A stretch of DNA of 64,000 nucleotides from an uncultured Cryptobacterium sp. (lineage in GTDB: Bacteria; Actinomycetota; Coriobacteriia; Coriobacteriales; Eggerthellaceae). The notes under the pieces were generated by a model. That model saw only the letters and a program-made list of their open reading frames with translations. It had not been told where the DNA came from and did no database searches. Both the position numbers and the translations under genes were made by a program. The DNA lies in contig CATYOF010000010.1 of the NCBI GenBank assembly GCA_958410215.1, forward strand, positions 1 through 64,000, in the 5' to 3' direction. This document shows, piece by piece, positions 34,993 to 42,811 of this stretch. Position 1 is the first letter of the stretch, and each line of letters opens with the position of its first letter.

Positions 34993-36141
34993 TTAACCAA
35001 TCATTTCCGCGAAAGCCTGAATACGTGTGGTAGCTTGCTCATTAATATGATCCTGTTGTGCTGTTTCTAAATACAGAAGGGGAACTCCTGCATCAGCAAG
35101 CTGTTTTTTAATAACGGGGTAGTCGTATTCTTCTTCTTCACAGAATTTCGTTACATTAATAAGAGCGCCATCGGCCTTACGTTCTTTTGCGAGCGCTGCT
35201 AAGGTTTCCCCACGTTGCTTAGTTGGATCTAGTGCCACCGAAGTGTTTTGCACGTCCAGCCAAATATGAGCAAGCGACACAAAAGGATCCACGTTACCAG
35301 GAGCATCTTGAGCGAATCGAACTGATTCTGCCGTTAACACATCGCCCACAATTGCAATGTTTTGTTTTTCAAGTTCATCAAGAAGTGGCTTTGAATCTAA
35401 AAGGATGCCCGTGGTGACCAACCTTAAGCCCTTGAACGTATCATCAGGAAGAGCACCCAAAAGCTCATTAAGCTGCTCAACCATTTCAGTATGAACACGA
35501 ACGGGTAAAACCTGAGCTGCCTTATACACCACATGGCGCTTCCAAGGGGTAACAACGCTAGGATGCTGCGCCGCAATTTCATCGAATGCCCGCATAACAG
35601 CACGCTGTTTGTTGTAAGCATTAATGCTTGTTCGTAGGGCTTTATCGGTGATGGTATTGCCAGAAATTTCTTCCAGTTTTTCCTTGATGGTTTCCAATTC
35701 GGTAAGCAAATACTCTTCTGCAGCAGGATGAGTTCGGTTAGTTGGCTGCACCAAACTCATAACAGGAACATCTGGTACACCGAATTTCCAGTTTTCTTCT
35801 AAGTTACGAAGGCCGTCGCACGTGGTAGGGATAATAACTCCTGACAAGTAGTTATATTCTCCGCGAAGGGCACGCTCCATCAGCGTCACCAAAATGGAAC
35901 AATAAAATGCAGGGTAGTAGCCGTTTGCACGACTTATTTCGGTGTCGCCACCCCACAGCTCGATTGGATACAACCCCGCCGCATCTACTAGCTCATAAGG
36001 CGCAAAGTACGGTATGCAACCAATTGCTTTTTGATTTTCAGCTCGATAGGTTTCGAATGCCTTCTGCGGATTAGCAATAGCTTGTTCCATTTCAGAAAAC
36101 AATTCATCTATACCGCACACCTTTTCTTCCGTAGTCCCCAT
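34993..36141 (-). CDS. 2-Hydroxyacyl-CoA dehydratase subunit (second HGD-D subunit)
   Basis: A 382-residue partner subunit. AIGCIPYFAPYELVDAAGLYP at the N terminus, IIPTTCDGLRNLEENWKF, and a C-terminal NVTKFCEEEEYDYPVIKKQL with a conserved cysteine fit the family. ATG at 36141 (MGTTEEK) is chosen because an AAGGGG site precedes it and the sequence upstream in frame does not look like protein; a reading from 36354 would run into the activator gene. Unlike many family members, the second half is divergent (many Ala/Leu), so its exact class is uncertain. It is co-transcribed with the larger subunit. Confidence 0.87.
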   Translation of the reverse strand: MGTTEEKVCGIDELFSEMEQAIANPQKAFETYRAENQKAIGCIPYFAPYELVDAAGLYPIELWGGDTEISRANGYYPAFYCSILVTLMERALRGEYNYLSGVIIPTTCDGLRNLEENWKFGVPDVPVMSLVQPTNRTHPAAEEYLLTELETIKEKLEEISGNTITDKALRTSINAYNKQRAVMRAFDEIAAQHPSVVTPWKRHVVYKAAQVLPVRVHTEMVEQLNELLGALPDDTFKGLRLVTTGILLDSKPLLDELEKQNIAIVGDVLTAESVRFAQDAPGNVDPFVSLAHIWLDVQNTSVALDPTKQRGETLAALAKERKADGALINVTKFCEEEEYDYPVIKKQLADAGVPLLYLETAQQDHINEQATTRIQAFAEMIG

Positions 36142-36290
36142 ACAACACACCCCTTCTTGTTGTTTTTGCCGCGATTCGCGTGCTGCGATTCGCTTTGGCT
36201 GTAATTCTGATTCGATTACAATTGATCTCAGATACGATTCCGCCTGAATACAATCCCCCTGGGCACGATTGCCCCTGATCGTATGTTTCT

Positions 36291-37070
36291 CTATTTTCGC
36301 TTCGCTTTCTGGTATGCCTTCAGTGCCGCACCTATCGCCCCAGCAAATTGGCAATCCTCAGGCACAGAAATTGAAACGCCTAGCTCACGTTCGAGCGCAC
36401 GCACAACTCCCGCATTTTGTGCGACGCCGCCACTCATACCAACAGGTTCTTTAACCCCTAAGCGACGCGCCAAACCAGCAGTTCGCTGGGCGCATGAGTT
36501 ATGAATGCCGGCTACAATATCCGGGATTTTATTTCCCTCCGCCAAGTGAGAAATTACTTCAGATTCTGCAAACACCGTGCATGTTGAACTGATTTTTACC
36601 GGTTCTGTTGCCTGCGCATCAAGATTGCCCAGCTTATCCGTGCTTGTTTCCAGAACCCCCGCCATTACATCTAAGAAGCGGCCTGTTCCGGCGGCACATT
36701 TTTCATTCATCGCAAAGTTATCAAGCATGCCCATGTCGTTTAAGCTGAGCACTTTTACATCTTGGCCACCAATATCAATAATGGTACGAACCCCAGGAAG
36801 AAGGTGATTCATACCAAGAGCATGGCAGGATAGTTCGCTTATTTCTTCATCTGCTTTATCAAAGCGCTGGCGGCCATATCCCGTGGCAACGCAGTAGGCT
36901 ATATCGTCCCAGGTAAGTTGCGACTCTTCGAAAAGGCTATCGATAACGCGCGATGCTCCACTGGTACCAGCACCAAGCGCATAAAGCGAACGCGCCACGA
37001 TGCGATTACCGTCTTCAAGAATAACAGCCTTGCTTGACGTTGAGCCAATGTCGATCCCCAAGGTGTACAT
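36291..37070 (-). CDS. Dehydratase activator ATPase (HgdC/HadI/FldI group)
   Basis: A 259-residue ASKHA-fold ATPase of the BadF/BadG/BcrA/BcrD family. GIDIGSTSSKAV is the phosphate 1 motif, IDIGGQDVKVL the phosphate 2 motif. The dimer-bridging 4Fe-4S cluster is held by the cysteines in NEKCAAGTGRFLDVMA and ISSTCTVFAESEV. It uses ATP to inject one electron from ferredoxin or flavodoxin into the dehydratase. Start ATG at 37070 follows GGAGGGG. As first gene of the unit activator, subunit, subunit, DctP2, it supports the assignment of its neighbours. Confidence 0.95.
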   Translation of the reverse strand: MYTLGIDIGSTSSKAVILEDGNRIVARSLYALGAGTSGASRVIDSLFEESQLTWDDIAYCVATGYGRQRFDKADEEISELSCHALGMNHLLPGVRTIIDIGGQDVKVLSLNDMGMLDNFAMNEKCAAGTGRFLDVMAGVLETSTDKLGNLDAQATEPVKISSTCTVFAESEVISHLAEGNKIPDIVAGIHNSCAQRTAGLARRLGVKEPVGMSGGVAQNAGVVRALERELGVSISVPEDCQFAGAIGAALKAYQKAKRK

Positions 37071-37128
37071 AATGATTCCCCTCCATTTTCCACCTACTTT
37101 TAGACTATTTTGTTGTTTGCGTTATGGC

Positions 37129-37176
37129 AAATAAAATCCCTTGCTTCTATTTGCTACCCCATTATAGATTTTATTT
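37129..37176. promoter_or_regulatory. Inverted repeat in the dehydratase promoter region
   Basis: AAATAAAATC (37129-37138) and GATTTTATTT (37167-37176) are perfect ten-base arms 28 bases apart, about 60-105 bases before the activator start. They could be half-sites of a looped or LysR-type operator. No experimental support. Confidence 0.45.
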
Positions 37177-37267
37177 ATTTACCCTGTTCAAACACAGTAA
37201 GTAAATCAGCCGCTTTCTGGTCGAGCCCCGCAGAAAACATCACGTAATAGACTGGGCCAATAACAAA

Positions 37268-37376
37268 CATACTATTACTGTTTAAATCAAATAGAAAACA
37301 CCATGTACTAGGTTAAGCCAACAATAAGCATACCGTACTAGGTTAAGCCAACATATAAGCATACTATTACCGTTTA
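37268..37376. repeat. Interleaved direct repeats upstream of the dehydratase operon
   Basis: Two kinds of direct repeat alternate. CATACTATTACTGTTTA (37268) returns as CATACTATTACCGTTTA (37360). GTACTAGGTTAAGCCAACA followed by ATAAGCATAC occurs at 37305-37333 and, with one extra T, at 37335-37364. They fill the region between the LysR stop and the activator promoter, so they may be regulator-binding sites or a recent local duplication. Confidence 0.75.
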
Positions 37377-37406
37377 TAGCTTTAGTTATTCAACGTCGGA
37401 TTGTGA

Positions 37407-38339
37407 TCAGTCGGGTAAACCGCCATAATCTGCTCGGGTATATTTCGGCGCATTAAAAGTTTTAAGCATCTCAATAAATTTTCGCGCAGCAGGACTGAGC
37501 TGGTCATTTTTTCTATATACCAAATACAAAGGATAAAACTCTTGAGCACCAGAAACTTTTAAGGGCAAAATTATCAATTTTGGATTGATGGGCAAATTTG
37601 AATTAACTATGGTAAGAGCAGCTAGCCCATCATCTATAACTTGAGCACCCATAGTAACTTCATCGTCGCAATTTCTAATTAAATGCATGTTGTCTACAGG
37701 TGCATCGTGCTCATTAAGGAATTTTGTAGCTAGATCGCCCACTGCAGTGCCTGGACGATACGTAACCACATTTTCCCCTGCAAGATCCGAAAGAGTAACA
37801 TAAGGGCGCCTTGCTAATAAGCTATCAGAACGAACTGCGACTGCTAATTCCTGATAAAAAAGTAATATTCTTTCCGTATTAGGAATATCGCTCGGTCCAA
37901 CGACGAGCAAGTCATAAAACCCTTCATTAAACCTTTCGCTTAACGAAGCGGTAAACCCCTGAAAAAGCTCGAACTCCGCATAAGGCCCTTCGGTTTCCCT
38001 GAAAGCCCTAATAGCAGCAGGAACAAAATGGGACCGCACCGAAGCAACAGCACCAATTTCAATTTTCCCTGATGTTTTTCCTTTGAGAAGCTGCAATTCT
38101 TCTACGTCAGCGTCTAATTCCTTTAAGGCTCGCTCAACATGAGAAAGAAAAGCTTTACCTTCGGCGGTTAGCACAATTTCCCGACCGCATTTATGAAACA
38201 ACTCAACGCCCAATTCTTCCGAAAGCGTTGAAATGGCATGCGATAGAGTAGGCTGCGTAATGAACAAATCTGCTGCGGCGCGCGTATAGTGACGTACATA
38301 AGCTAAGTGTTGAAAGTATTTGAGTTGAGCCAAATTCAT
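37407..38339 (-). CDS. LysR-family transcriptional regulator
   Basis: A 310-residue LysR regulator: MNLAQLKYFQHLAYVRHYTRAA, ITQPTLSHAISTLSEELG and ELFHKCGREIVLTAEG form the winged HTH; CDDEVTMGAQVIDDGLAALT is the conserved effector-domain segment. It is transcribed in the same direction as the dehydratase operon 337 bases downstream and probably controls it. Upstream of it four 30-base tandem repeats occupy its own promoter region, which is unusual. The effector is unknown, perhaps the hydroxy acid or its CoA ester. Confidence 0.9.
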   Translation of the reverse strand: MNLAQLKYFQHLAYVRHYTRAAADLFITQPTLSHAISTLSEELGVELFHKCGREIVLTAEGKAFLSHVERALKELDADVEELQLLKGKTSGKIEIGAVASVRSHFVPAAIRAFRETEGPYAEFELFQGFTASLSERFNEGFYDLLVVGPSDIPNTERILLFYQELAVAVRSDSLLARRPYVTLSDLAGENVVTYRPGTAVGDLATKFLNEHDAPVDNMHLIRNCDDEVTMGAQVIDDGLAALTIVNSNLPINPKLIILPLKVSGAQEFYPLYLVYRKNDQLSPAARKFIEMLKTFNAPKYTRADYGGLPD

Positions 38340-38370
38340 ACGCGCATCCTTTAGTGGGCTTGCTTTATTG

Positions 38371-38490
38371 CAATTTACTTTCTTGCAGTCACGATTTCTG
38401 AAGTTTGCTTCCCTGTAGTTACGACTTCTGCAATTTGTTTTCTTATAGTTACAGCTTCAGCAGTTTGCTTCCTTATATTCTTCTTGTAGG
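38371..38490. repeat. Four imperfect 30-base tandem repeats upstream of the LysR gene
   Basis: Units start at 38371, 38401, 38431 and 38461, each reading like CAATTTGCTTTCTTRYAGTT followed by ACGACTTCTG, with the last copy degenerate. The array ends 31 bases before the LysR ATG. On the minus strand one frame reads a ten-residue repeat (KQTAEAVT-type) but has no start codon, so I do not call it a gene. There are no spacers, so it is not a CRISPR array. Confidence 0.85.
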
Positions 38491-39046
38491 CTGGCTTCTC
38501 ACAGGCTAATCCCTTGCAGCCTGCTTCTATATTCCGTCTTGCTTTTATTGTACTAGTAAGAAAAACGTTCTCAGGAGGTTTGGTGTCTTTTATCGTGACA
38601 AAGGCATATAAACAAACGTTTTTTAGCGCGAAATCGCTAATTTCTGCGTTTCAGTTTTTCAAAAAATTGCTCAACTTTTGGATGAAATTAACCATTGTGC
38701 AGGTGCTTAGAATCAACCCTTGTTTGTCCTGTAATTATCGCCTCAAAAATTGCAATAAAACACTAATTTAGGCAGCGAATTAGCACTTCGGGGTCTCTTG
38801 CATCTTTTGGTTCTCTCAATTCACCTTCATTACGGCAGATTTCATCCAAAAGTTAGGCATGTGAAATAAAAAATTAGAAAACTTGGTGAAATAAATGAGG
38901 ACGGCCCACATAGTAAAAGAGAGCCCACATAATGCGGACTCTCTTTAAAGCTTTATCTGCAAGCTTTCAGGTAAACTTGCAGCTTATCTACCAATCTTCA
39001 GATCGACATCGCTAGCGTGACAAACGACCCGACGAGCGTGATCGGC
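38491..39046. other. Intergenic region between LysR gene and reductase gene
   Basis: No gene is supported. Minus-strand frames here lack start codons and ribosome binding sites. A terminator lies at 38916 and repeated hairpin sequence begins at 39047. Confidence 0.4.
38916..38947 (-). terminator. Intrinsic terminator of the reductase gene
   Basis: On minus-strand RNA, AAAGAGAG, U, CC, G, CA pair with UG, U, GG, G, CUCUCUUU using two G-U pairs that would be mismatches on the other strand, so the hairpin is specific for leftward transcripts. UUUU follows. It lies 155 bases after the stop at 39102. Confidence 0.75.
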
Positions 39047-39087
39047 GTGACAAGTGCCCTGTGACAAGCGCCCTGTCCATTTGTCAC
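39047..39087. repeat. Hairpin-forming repeat with 14-base duplication (copy A)
   Basis: GTGACAAGTGCCCT and GTGACAAGCGCCCT stand in tandem (39047, 39061), followed by GTCCATTTGTCAC, so either copy can pair with the last block. The same hairpin, GTGACAAGTG-loop-CACTTGTCAC, occurs at 61426 just after another minus-strand stop codon. Possible 3' end or regulatory element. Confidence 0.65.
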
Positions 39088-39101
39088 GCTGCCAGCCAGT
39101 A

Positions 39102-41216
39102 TTACATCTGCATTGCTACCAGGTAGCCGTCGCGGATTGCCTCGAGGAGGCGCTTGAACTCAGGCGTACCATAAGGATCGTTTGCAGCAACACCTTCCCA
39201 GTCGGTATGAGGAGAAGCATTACCAATGAGGTGGAGATGCTCTTCACCAAGAACACCCTTTGCTTCGTCATACAGATCGGTGTTATCGATCATGGTAGTA
39301 CCAGTAATGATGGTGTCAGCAGGAACGGTGAATTCCTTACCTTCAGCATCTTCGCAGAGAACGCCTTCGTCGGTGTAAGCCTTAACCTTGGTCAGGGTAA
39401 GAATCTTTACGCCTTCCTTCTTCAGCTTGCGAAGCTCTGGGTTCTTGTCGATGATGCCGATTTCAGCGCCAGCCTTCTTGGCGGACTCGATAACGGTAAC
39501 CTCACGACCTTCGTTCATGGAAGAAGCTACTTCAATACCAGCGAAGCCGCCGCCGATAACAGCCATGCGCTTCTTAACCAGCAAGTGAGTACCAAGACCC
39601 CACTGCATAAGTCCCAGAGGAGCACCAAGGATACCCATACCGAAGCAGGAAAGACCCCACATGAAGCCCTTACCAGGAGTGCCCTTACCTTCAACGAGTT
39701 CCTTCAACGCGTGAGAATCGATAACGTTCTTACGATCCTTACCAGGAACATCAGGAGAAGTGGTTTCAGGACCAACAGCCAAGATTACTTCGTCAGCACC
39801 GAAGTCCTTCAAGTAGTTAACATCAACCTTGGTGTTGCAACGAACGTCAATGCCAAGGCGCTTGATTTCGTTGTTGTACCAATCAACCATTGGAGGAAGT
39901 TCTTCGTTGAGAACCTGAGCCAAGTTCAGCAAACCGCAAGGCTTCTTCTTCTGGTCAACAACGGTTACGTTCTTGAAGCCACGCATCTTCAAGTTGCGAG
40001 CAGCTTCCAAACCAGCAGGACCAGCACCAACGATGAGAATCTTCTTTTCTGCTTCTTCACCCGTTACCTGATGGTCTGCAGGCAAACCGTACTGTGAGAA
40101 GTAAACGTTAGGGTTAACCGAGCACTTGCAAGGCTTACCAATAAAGATGTTGTCAAGGCAGCGAGAGCAAACGATGCAAGGACGAACTTCTTCGGAGCGG
40201 CCTTCAGCAACCTTGATGCCAATTTCAGGCTCTGCAATCCAGTGACGAGCCATACCAGCAGCATCGCCAGAACCGTCTGCCAAAATCTTTTCGCAAACGT
40301 CCAAGTGATTAATACGAGTACCAGGGAAGCAAGGCAAGGTGGTGTATTTCTTAGCTTCCTTGGACAGATAGATGAATTCGCCTTCAGGAACGAGCTGGTT
40401 AGCAACAGGACGAGGAGCCTCATGGAAGCCTGCCTGGATAGACCAAGCATCTACGCCGTGCTTTTCAACGCATTCGATAACCTCTTTGAGGTCTTCAATA
40501 CGCTGACCACCAGGCATAAGGTCGTCTGCAGAATAACGAATAAGGATAGGCATGTCGTCGCCGCAGGTCTTATGAATCTCATCGATGATCTCGGTAAGCA
40601 GACGGCAGCGGTTTTCAGTGGATCCACCATATTCGTCGGTACGATGGTTAGAGTACTTAGAAATGAAGCGCATTACCATGTAGCCGATACCAGCATGAAT
40701 TTCGATGATGTCGATGCCAGCCTTCTTGCAACGCAGTGCAGCTTCGCCGTACTGCTTAACTACGATAGCAATTTCTTCCTTGGTGAATTCCTTTTCAGGC
40801 ATGCCAACGAAGGGACCAGAAACAACGTCCTTAGAAGGAGCGTAGGAGTGAAGTTCATCTTCACCAGTTGCACGCCACTCGTAGCAAAGCTGAAGCTGAG
40901 CAGCCAGCTTAGCACCATGCTTGTGGCAAACTTCTGCCGTGCGGGTAAGACCTGGGATGAAGCAGTCGTCCCAAACACCTACGGCACCAGTGGTGGTGTG
41001 ATACTTAGGATGCGTATTGAATACGTCGCAAACGTAGCAAGAGCCCAGCTCAATAAGAGCAGCACCGCCCTTTGCACGCTGCTCGTAGAAGTCCACCAAG
41101 TCATCGCCAACATGATAGTTGTCGGTCTTCTCGATGGTCATTGGCAGCATAACAAAACGATTACGCAGCTCGACGTTGCCGATTTTAAACGGCTTGTTTA
41201 ACAATTCGTACTTCAC
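39102..41216 (-). CDS. FMN/FAD Fe-S oxidoreductase (2,4-dienoyl-CoA reductase / enoate reductase / BaiH group)
   Basis: A 704-residue two-domain reductase. Residues 1-330 form an Old-Yellow-Enzyme TIM barrel (KPFKIGNVELRNRFVMLPM, NHRTDEYGGSTENRCR). The 4Fe-4S motif CIVCSRCLDNIFIGKPCKC follows at about 346, then FAD- and NAD(P)H-binding Rossmann folds (ILIVGAGPAGLEAARNL, MAVIGGGFAGIEVASSM). Such enzymes reduce C=C bonds of enoates or dienoyl-CoA esters with NAD(P)H. GTG at 41216 is chosen because AAAGGGG lies eight bases upstream and the next codons match the family start. The usual HGYL after the substrate histidine region is here IHAGIGYMVM, which hints at a different substrate. Monocistronic between two terminator-bearing regions and divergent from the TetR gene. 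Confidence 0.9.
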   Translation of the reverse strand: MKYELLNKPFKIGNVELRNRFVMLPMTIEKTDNYHVGDDLVDFYEQRAKGGAALIELGSCYVCDVFNTHPKYHTTTGAVGVWDDCFIPGLTRTAEVCHKHGAKLAAQLQLCYEWRATGEDELHSYAPSKDVVSGPFVGMPEKEFTKEEIAIVVKQYGEAALRCKKAGIDIIEIHAGIGYMVMRFISKYSNHRTDEYGGSTENRCRLLTEIIDEIHKTCGDDMPILIRYSADDLMPGGQRIEDLKEVIECVEKHGVDAWSIQAGFHEAPRPVANQLVPEGEFIYLSKEAKKYTTLPCFPGTRINHLDVCEKILADGSGDAAGMARHWIAEPEIGIKVAEGRSEEVRPCIVCSRCLDNIFIGKPCKCSVNPNVYFSQYGLPADHQVTGEEAEKKILIVGAGPAGLEAARNLKMRGFKNVTVVDQKKKPCGLLNLAQVLNEELPPMVDWYNNEIKRLGIDVRCNTKVDVNYLKDFGADEVILAVGPETTSPDVPGKDRKNVIDSHALKELVEGKGTPGKGFMWGLSCFGMGILGAPLGLMQWGLGTHLLVKKRMAVIGGGFAGIEVASSMNEGREVTVIESAKKAGAEIGIIDKNPELRKLKKEGVKILTLTKVKAYTDEGVLCEDAEGKEFTVPADTIITGTTMIDNTDLYDEAKGVLGEEHLHLIGNASPHTDWEGVAANDPYGTPEFKRLLEAIRDGYLVAMQM

Positions 41217-41665
41217 TTCGCGGCCCCTTTCGTAAGACAAAAGTGAAATTTCATTCCAGCATCTATGAGAGCAGATTGAACGTATCTGAGGCAACCCCTA
41301 TACGTACCCTTTTGCAAGCCAGCTTCCCTGTTGAATAGCGATGACCGCATCGTCAAACGCGGGATTCCAACTTCAGGCTGCATCAGTAATGACCAATCGT
41401 ATGCACTCCTTCGCATTAAGATATTGTAAAACAGAACAGTCTACAATTTGTGTCAATATCCATTGATTGTTCTATCGATTAGCGAATAAATGGATAGGCT
41501 ACAGCGCATTTGTTGCCAGTAAGAAGGTAAATGATACACATTTTTATACTTTTGACCTTTTTTTGCTAAGAGCACGATACAATACCAACTATCAAGCTCT
41601 TTATAGTGCACAAAGAAGCACGGCTAAAGTAACACGATAGCTTATAAGGCGAAAGGAATGATACG
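41217..41665. other. Divergent promoter region between reductase and TetR genes
   Basis: AT-rich region without a supported gene. A minus-strand TTGACA (41456-41451) is a good -35, but no -10 at normal distance follows (TACAAT is 22 bases away). TCAAT-ATCC-ATTGA at about 41454-41467 overlaps it and could be a small operator, perhaps for the TetR protein. Confidence 0.4.
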
Positions 41666-42319
41666 GTGGGCACCTTCGATACCAAACTGCTGATCTCCCA
41701 GGCCTTAGTGGATTTATGCAAAGAACAGCCTTTAAAGAAGGTTTCTATTAGCGACATCGTAGAGCGTACCGGAAAAAACCGAAAGACGTTTTATTATCAT
41801 TTTGAAGACAAAAACGCGCTTATTATTTGGAAATTTCGCTACGATCTTGGCACCGAACTTCAGCGGCGTTTTCCTGAAAACATCTTAGTTTACGAAGAAC
41901 AAGGCGAGGGCACCTACCCTGAGCTTCCGTTTTACATCACGCAAAAGTCTGGTGTGCGATCATTAGATCATTCCAAGTTTTTTGACACGTTTGCAATCGT
42001 GCTTGAACGCGAGCGAAACTTCTACATGCAGGCATTTGCCGAAACTGGTCCTGCTGCCTTGCGTAACTACCTTTATGAGCTGTATTTGCCTGCACTACGC
42101 AACGATATAACCATCATTCTGGCAAACCGTTATTTACCTGAAGAAAATATTGATTTCTTGAGCGTATTTTACACCTGTGCATTTTTGTCATACTTCACGC
42201 GTAAATGTGAACAGCCCGGAACAAAGCACCTCATCAGCAACGCAGGACCTTTCGCAAACATTATTCATAGCTCCATGGAAAGCGAAATCAAAGAAGCGCA
42301 GCTGCGTCGCAATTTATAA
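41666..42319 (+). CDS. TetR/AcrR-family regulator (DhaS/YcdC-like C-terminal domain)
   Basis: A 217-residue TetR protein: TKLLISQALVDLCKEQPLKK, SISDIVERTGKNRKTFYYHF and EDKNALIIWKF form the N-terminal HTH; the C-terminal part is helical and resembles TetR_C/DhaS-type dimerisation domains. GTG at 41666 has AAAGGA nine bases upstream. It is divergent from the reductase gene at 41216 and is the likely controller of that gene. The ligand is unknown. Confidence 0.9.
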   Translation: MGTFDTKLLISQALVDLCKEQPLKKVSISDIVERTGKNRKTFYYHFEDKNALIIWKFRYDLGTELQRRFPENILVYEEQGEGTYPELPFYITQKSGVRSLDHSKFFDTFAIVLERERNFYMQAFAETGPAALRNYLYELYLPALRNDITIILANRYLPEENIDFLSVFYTCAFLSYFTRKCEQPGTKHLISNAGPFANIIHSSMESEIKEAQLRRNL

Positions 42320-42365
42320 CTAGCTGAATAGCAAAGCACACCTGTTTCAGAAGTTTTGCGATTTC

Positions 42366-42528
42366 AGGGGGCACCCTGCAGAAAAACCTCGAAAGTGAGA
42401 AGGTTACTGTCTAATTTGATAAACAAATCAGGTAAAAAATGTCTCCATCCATGCAAAATACGTCATTTTTGACTGTCTGCTTTACTTCAAACCTCTCACT
42501 AAGCGCATTTTTCTGCAGGGTGCCCCCT
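42366..42528. repeat. 163-base inverted-repeat element E1 with perfect 21-base ends
   Basis: The left end (42366-42386, starting AGGGGGCACCCTGCAG) and right end (42508-42528) are exact reverse complements. Next to the ends AGTGAGAAGG and the inverted AGTGAGAGG extend the pairing. The interior has no ORF. No clear target-site duplication flanks it. It may be a MITE-like element or a structured RNA. Confidence 0.85.
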
Positions 42529-42564
42529 AAATTGAGGTAAAACTTTTTTGCGTTTTTAGCCGAA

Positions 42565-42741
42565 CCCCTGCAGATTTTGCAAGAAATGTATACTTTTAAT
42601 CTCTGTTTTGCGTCGTTATGGTTCTTTGATTTGCGGTTATGTTGGCTAATTACGAATATTGCTTAATTAGTTACTTTGCACAGGATAATAGAGGACTTGT
42701 CCCCGCATCAAGGTATACATTTCTCGCAAAAACTGCAGGGG
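42565..42741. repeat. 177-base inverted-repeat element E2, same family as E3
   Basis: The ends are 29 bases each, CCCCTGCAGATTTTGCAAGA... at 42565-42593 and its inverted copy at 42713-42741, 27 of 29 matching. The right end of E3 at 47343 matches the left end here at 28 of 29 positions. The interiors differ, so only the ends are conserved. No ORF inside. Confidence 0.85.
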
Positions 42742-42811
42742 TAACGCGCTTTTTTAGAAAAAGCTGTAGCTAGCCAACTTTTGGTATCTCACTCTTGCAC
42801 AAATGGCCAAG

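Larger units (their letters stand above)
42320..42811. other. Convergent junction filled by two inverted-repeat elements
   Basis: This 492-base stretch between the TetR and acyl-CoA dehydrogenase stops has no gene. Two separate inverted-repeat elements at 42366-42528 and 42565-42741 cover most of it. Confidence 0.7.

Noticed and set aside
38371..38490. Possible CRISPR array (30-base repeats)
   Set aside because: The units are contiguous without spacers and diverge from each other, and no cas gene is present.
38490..38660. Minus-strand frame encoding KQTAEAVT-type decapeptide repeats
   Set aside because: The open frame has no ATG, GTG or TTG start; the peptide repeat follows from the 30-base DNA repeat being a multiple of three.
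39054..40097. Plus-strand 347-codon frame
   Set aside because: It is antisense to the reductase gene, whose motifs are unmistakable; no ribosome binding site and no family motif.
41423..41456. Standard promoter with TTGACA for the reductase gene
   Set aside because: The nearest good -10 (TACAAT) is 22 bases away, too far for a normal sigma-70-type promoter.
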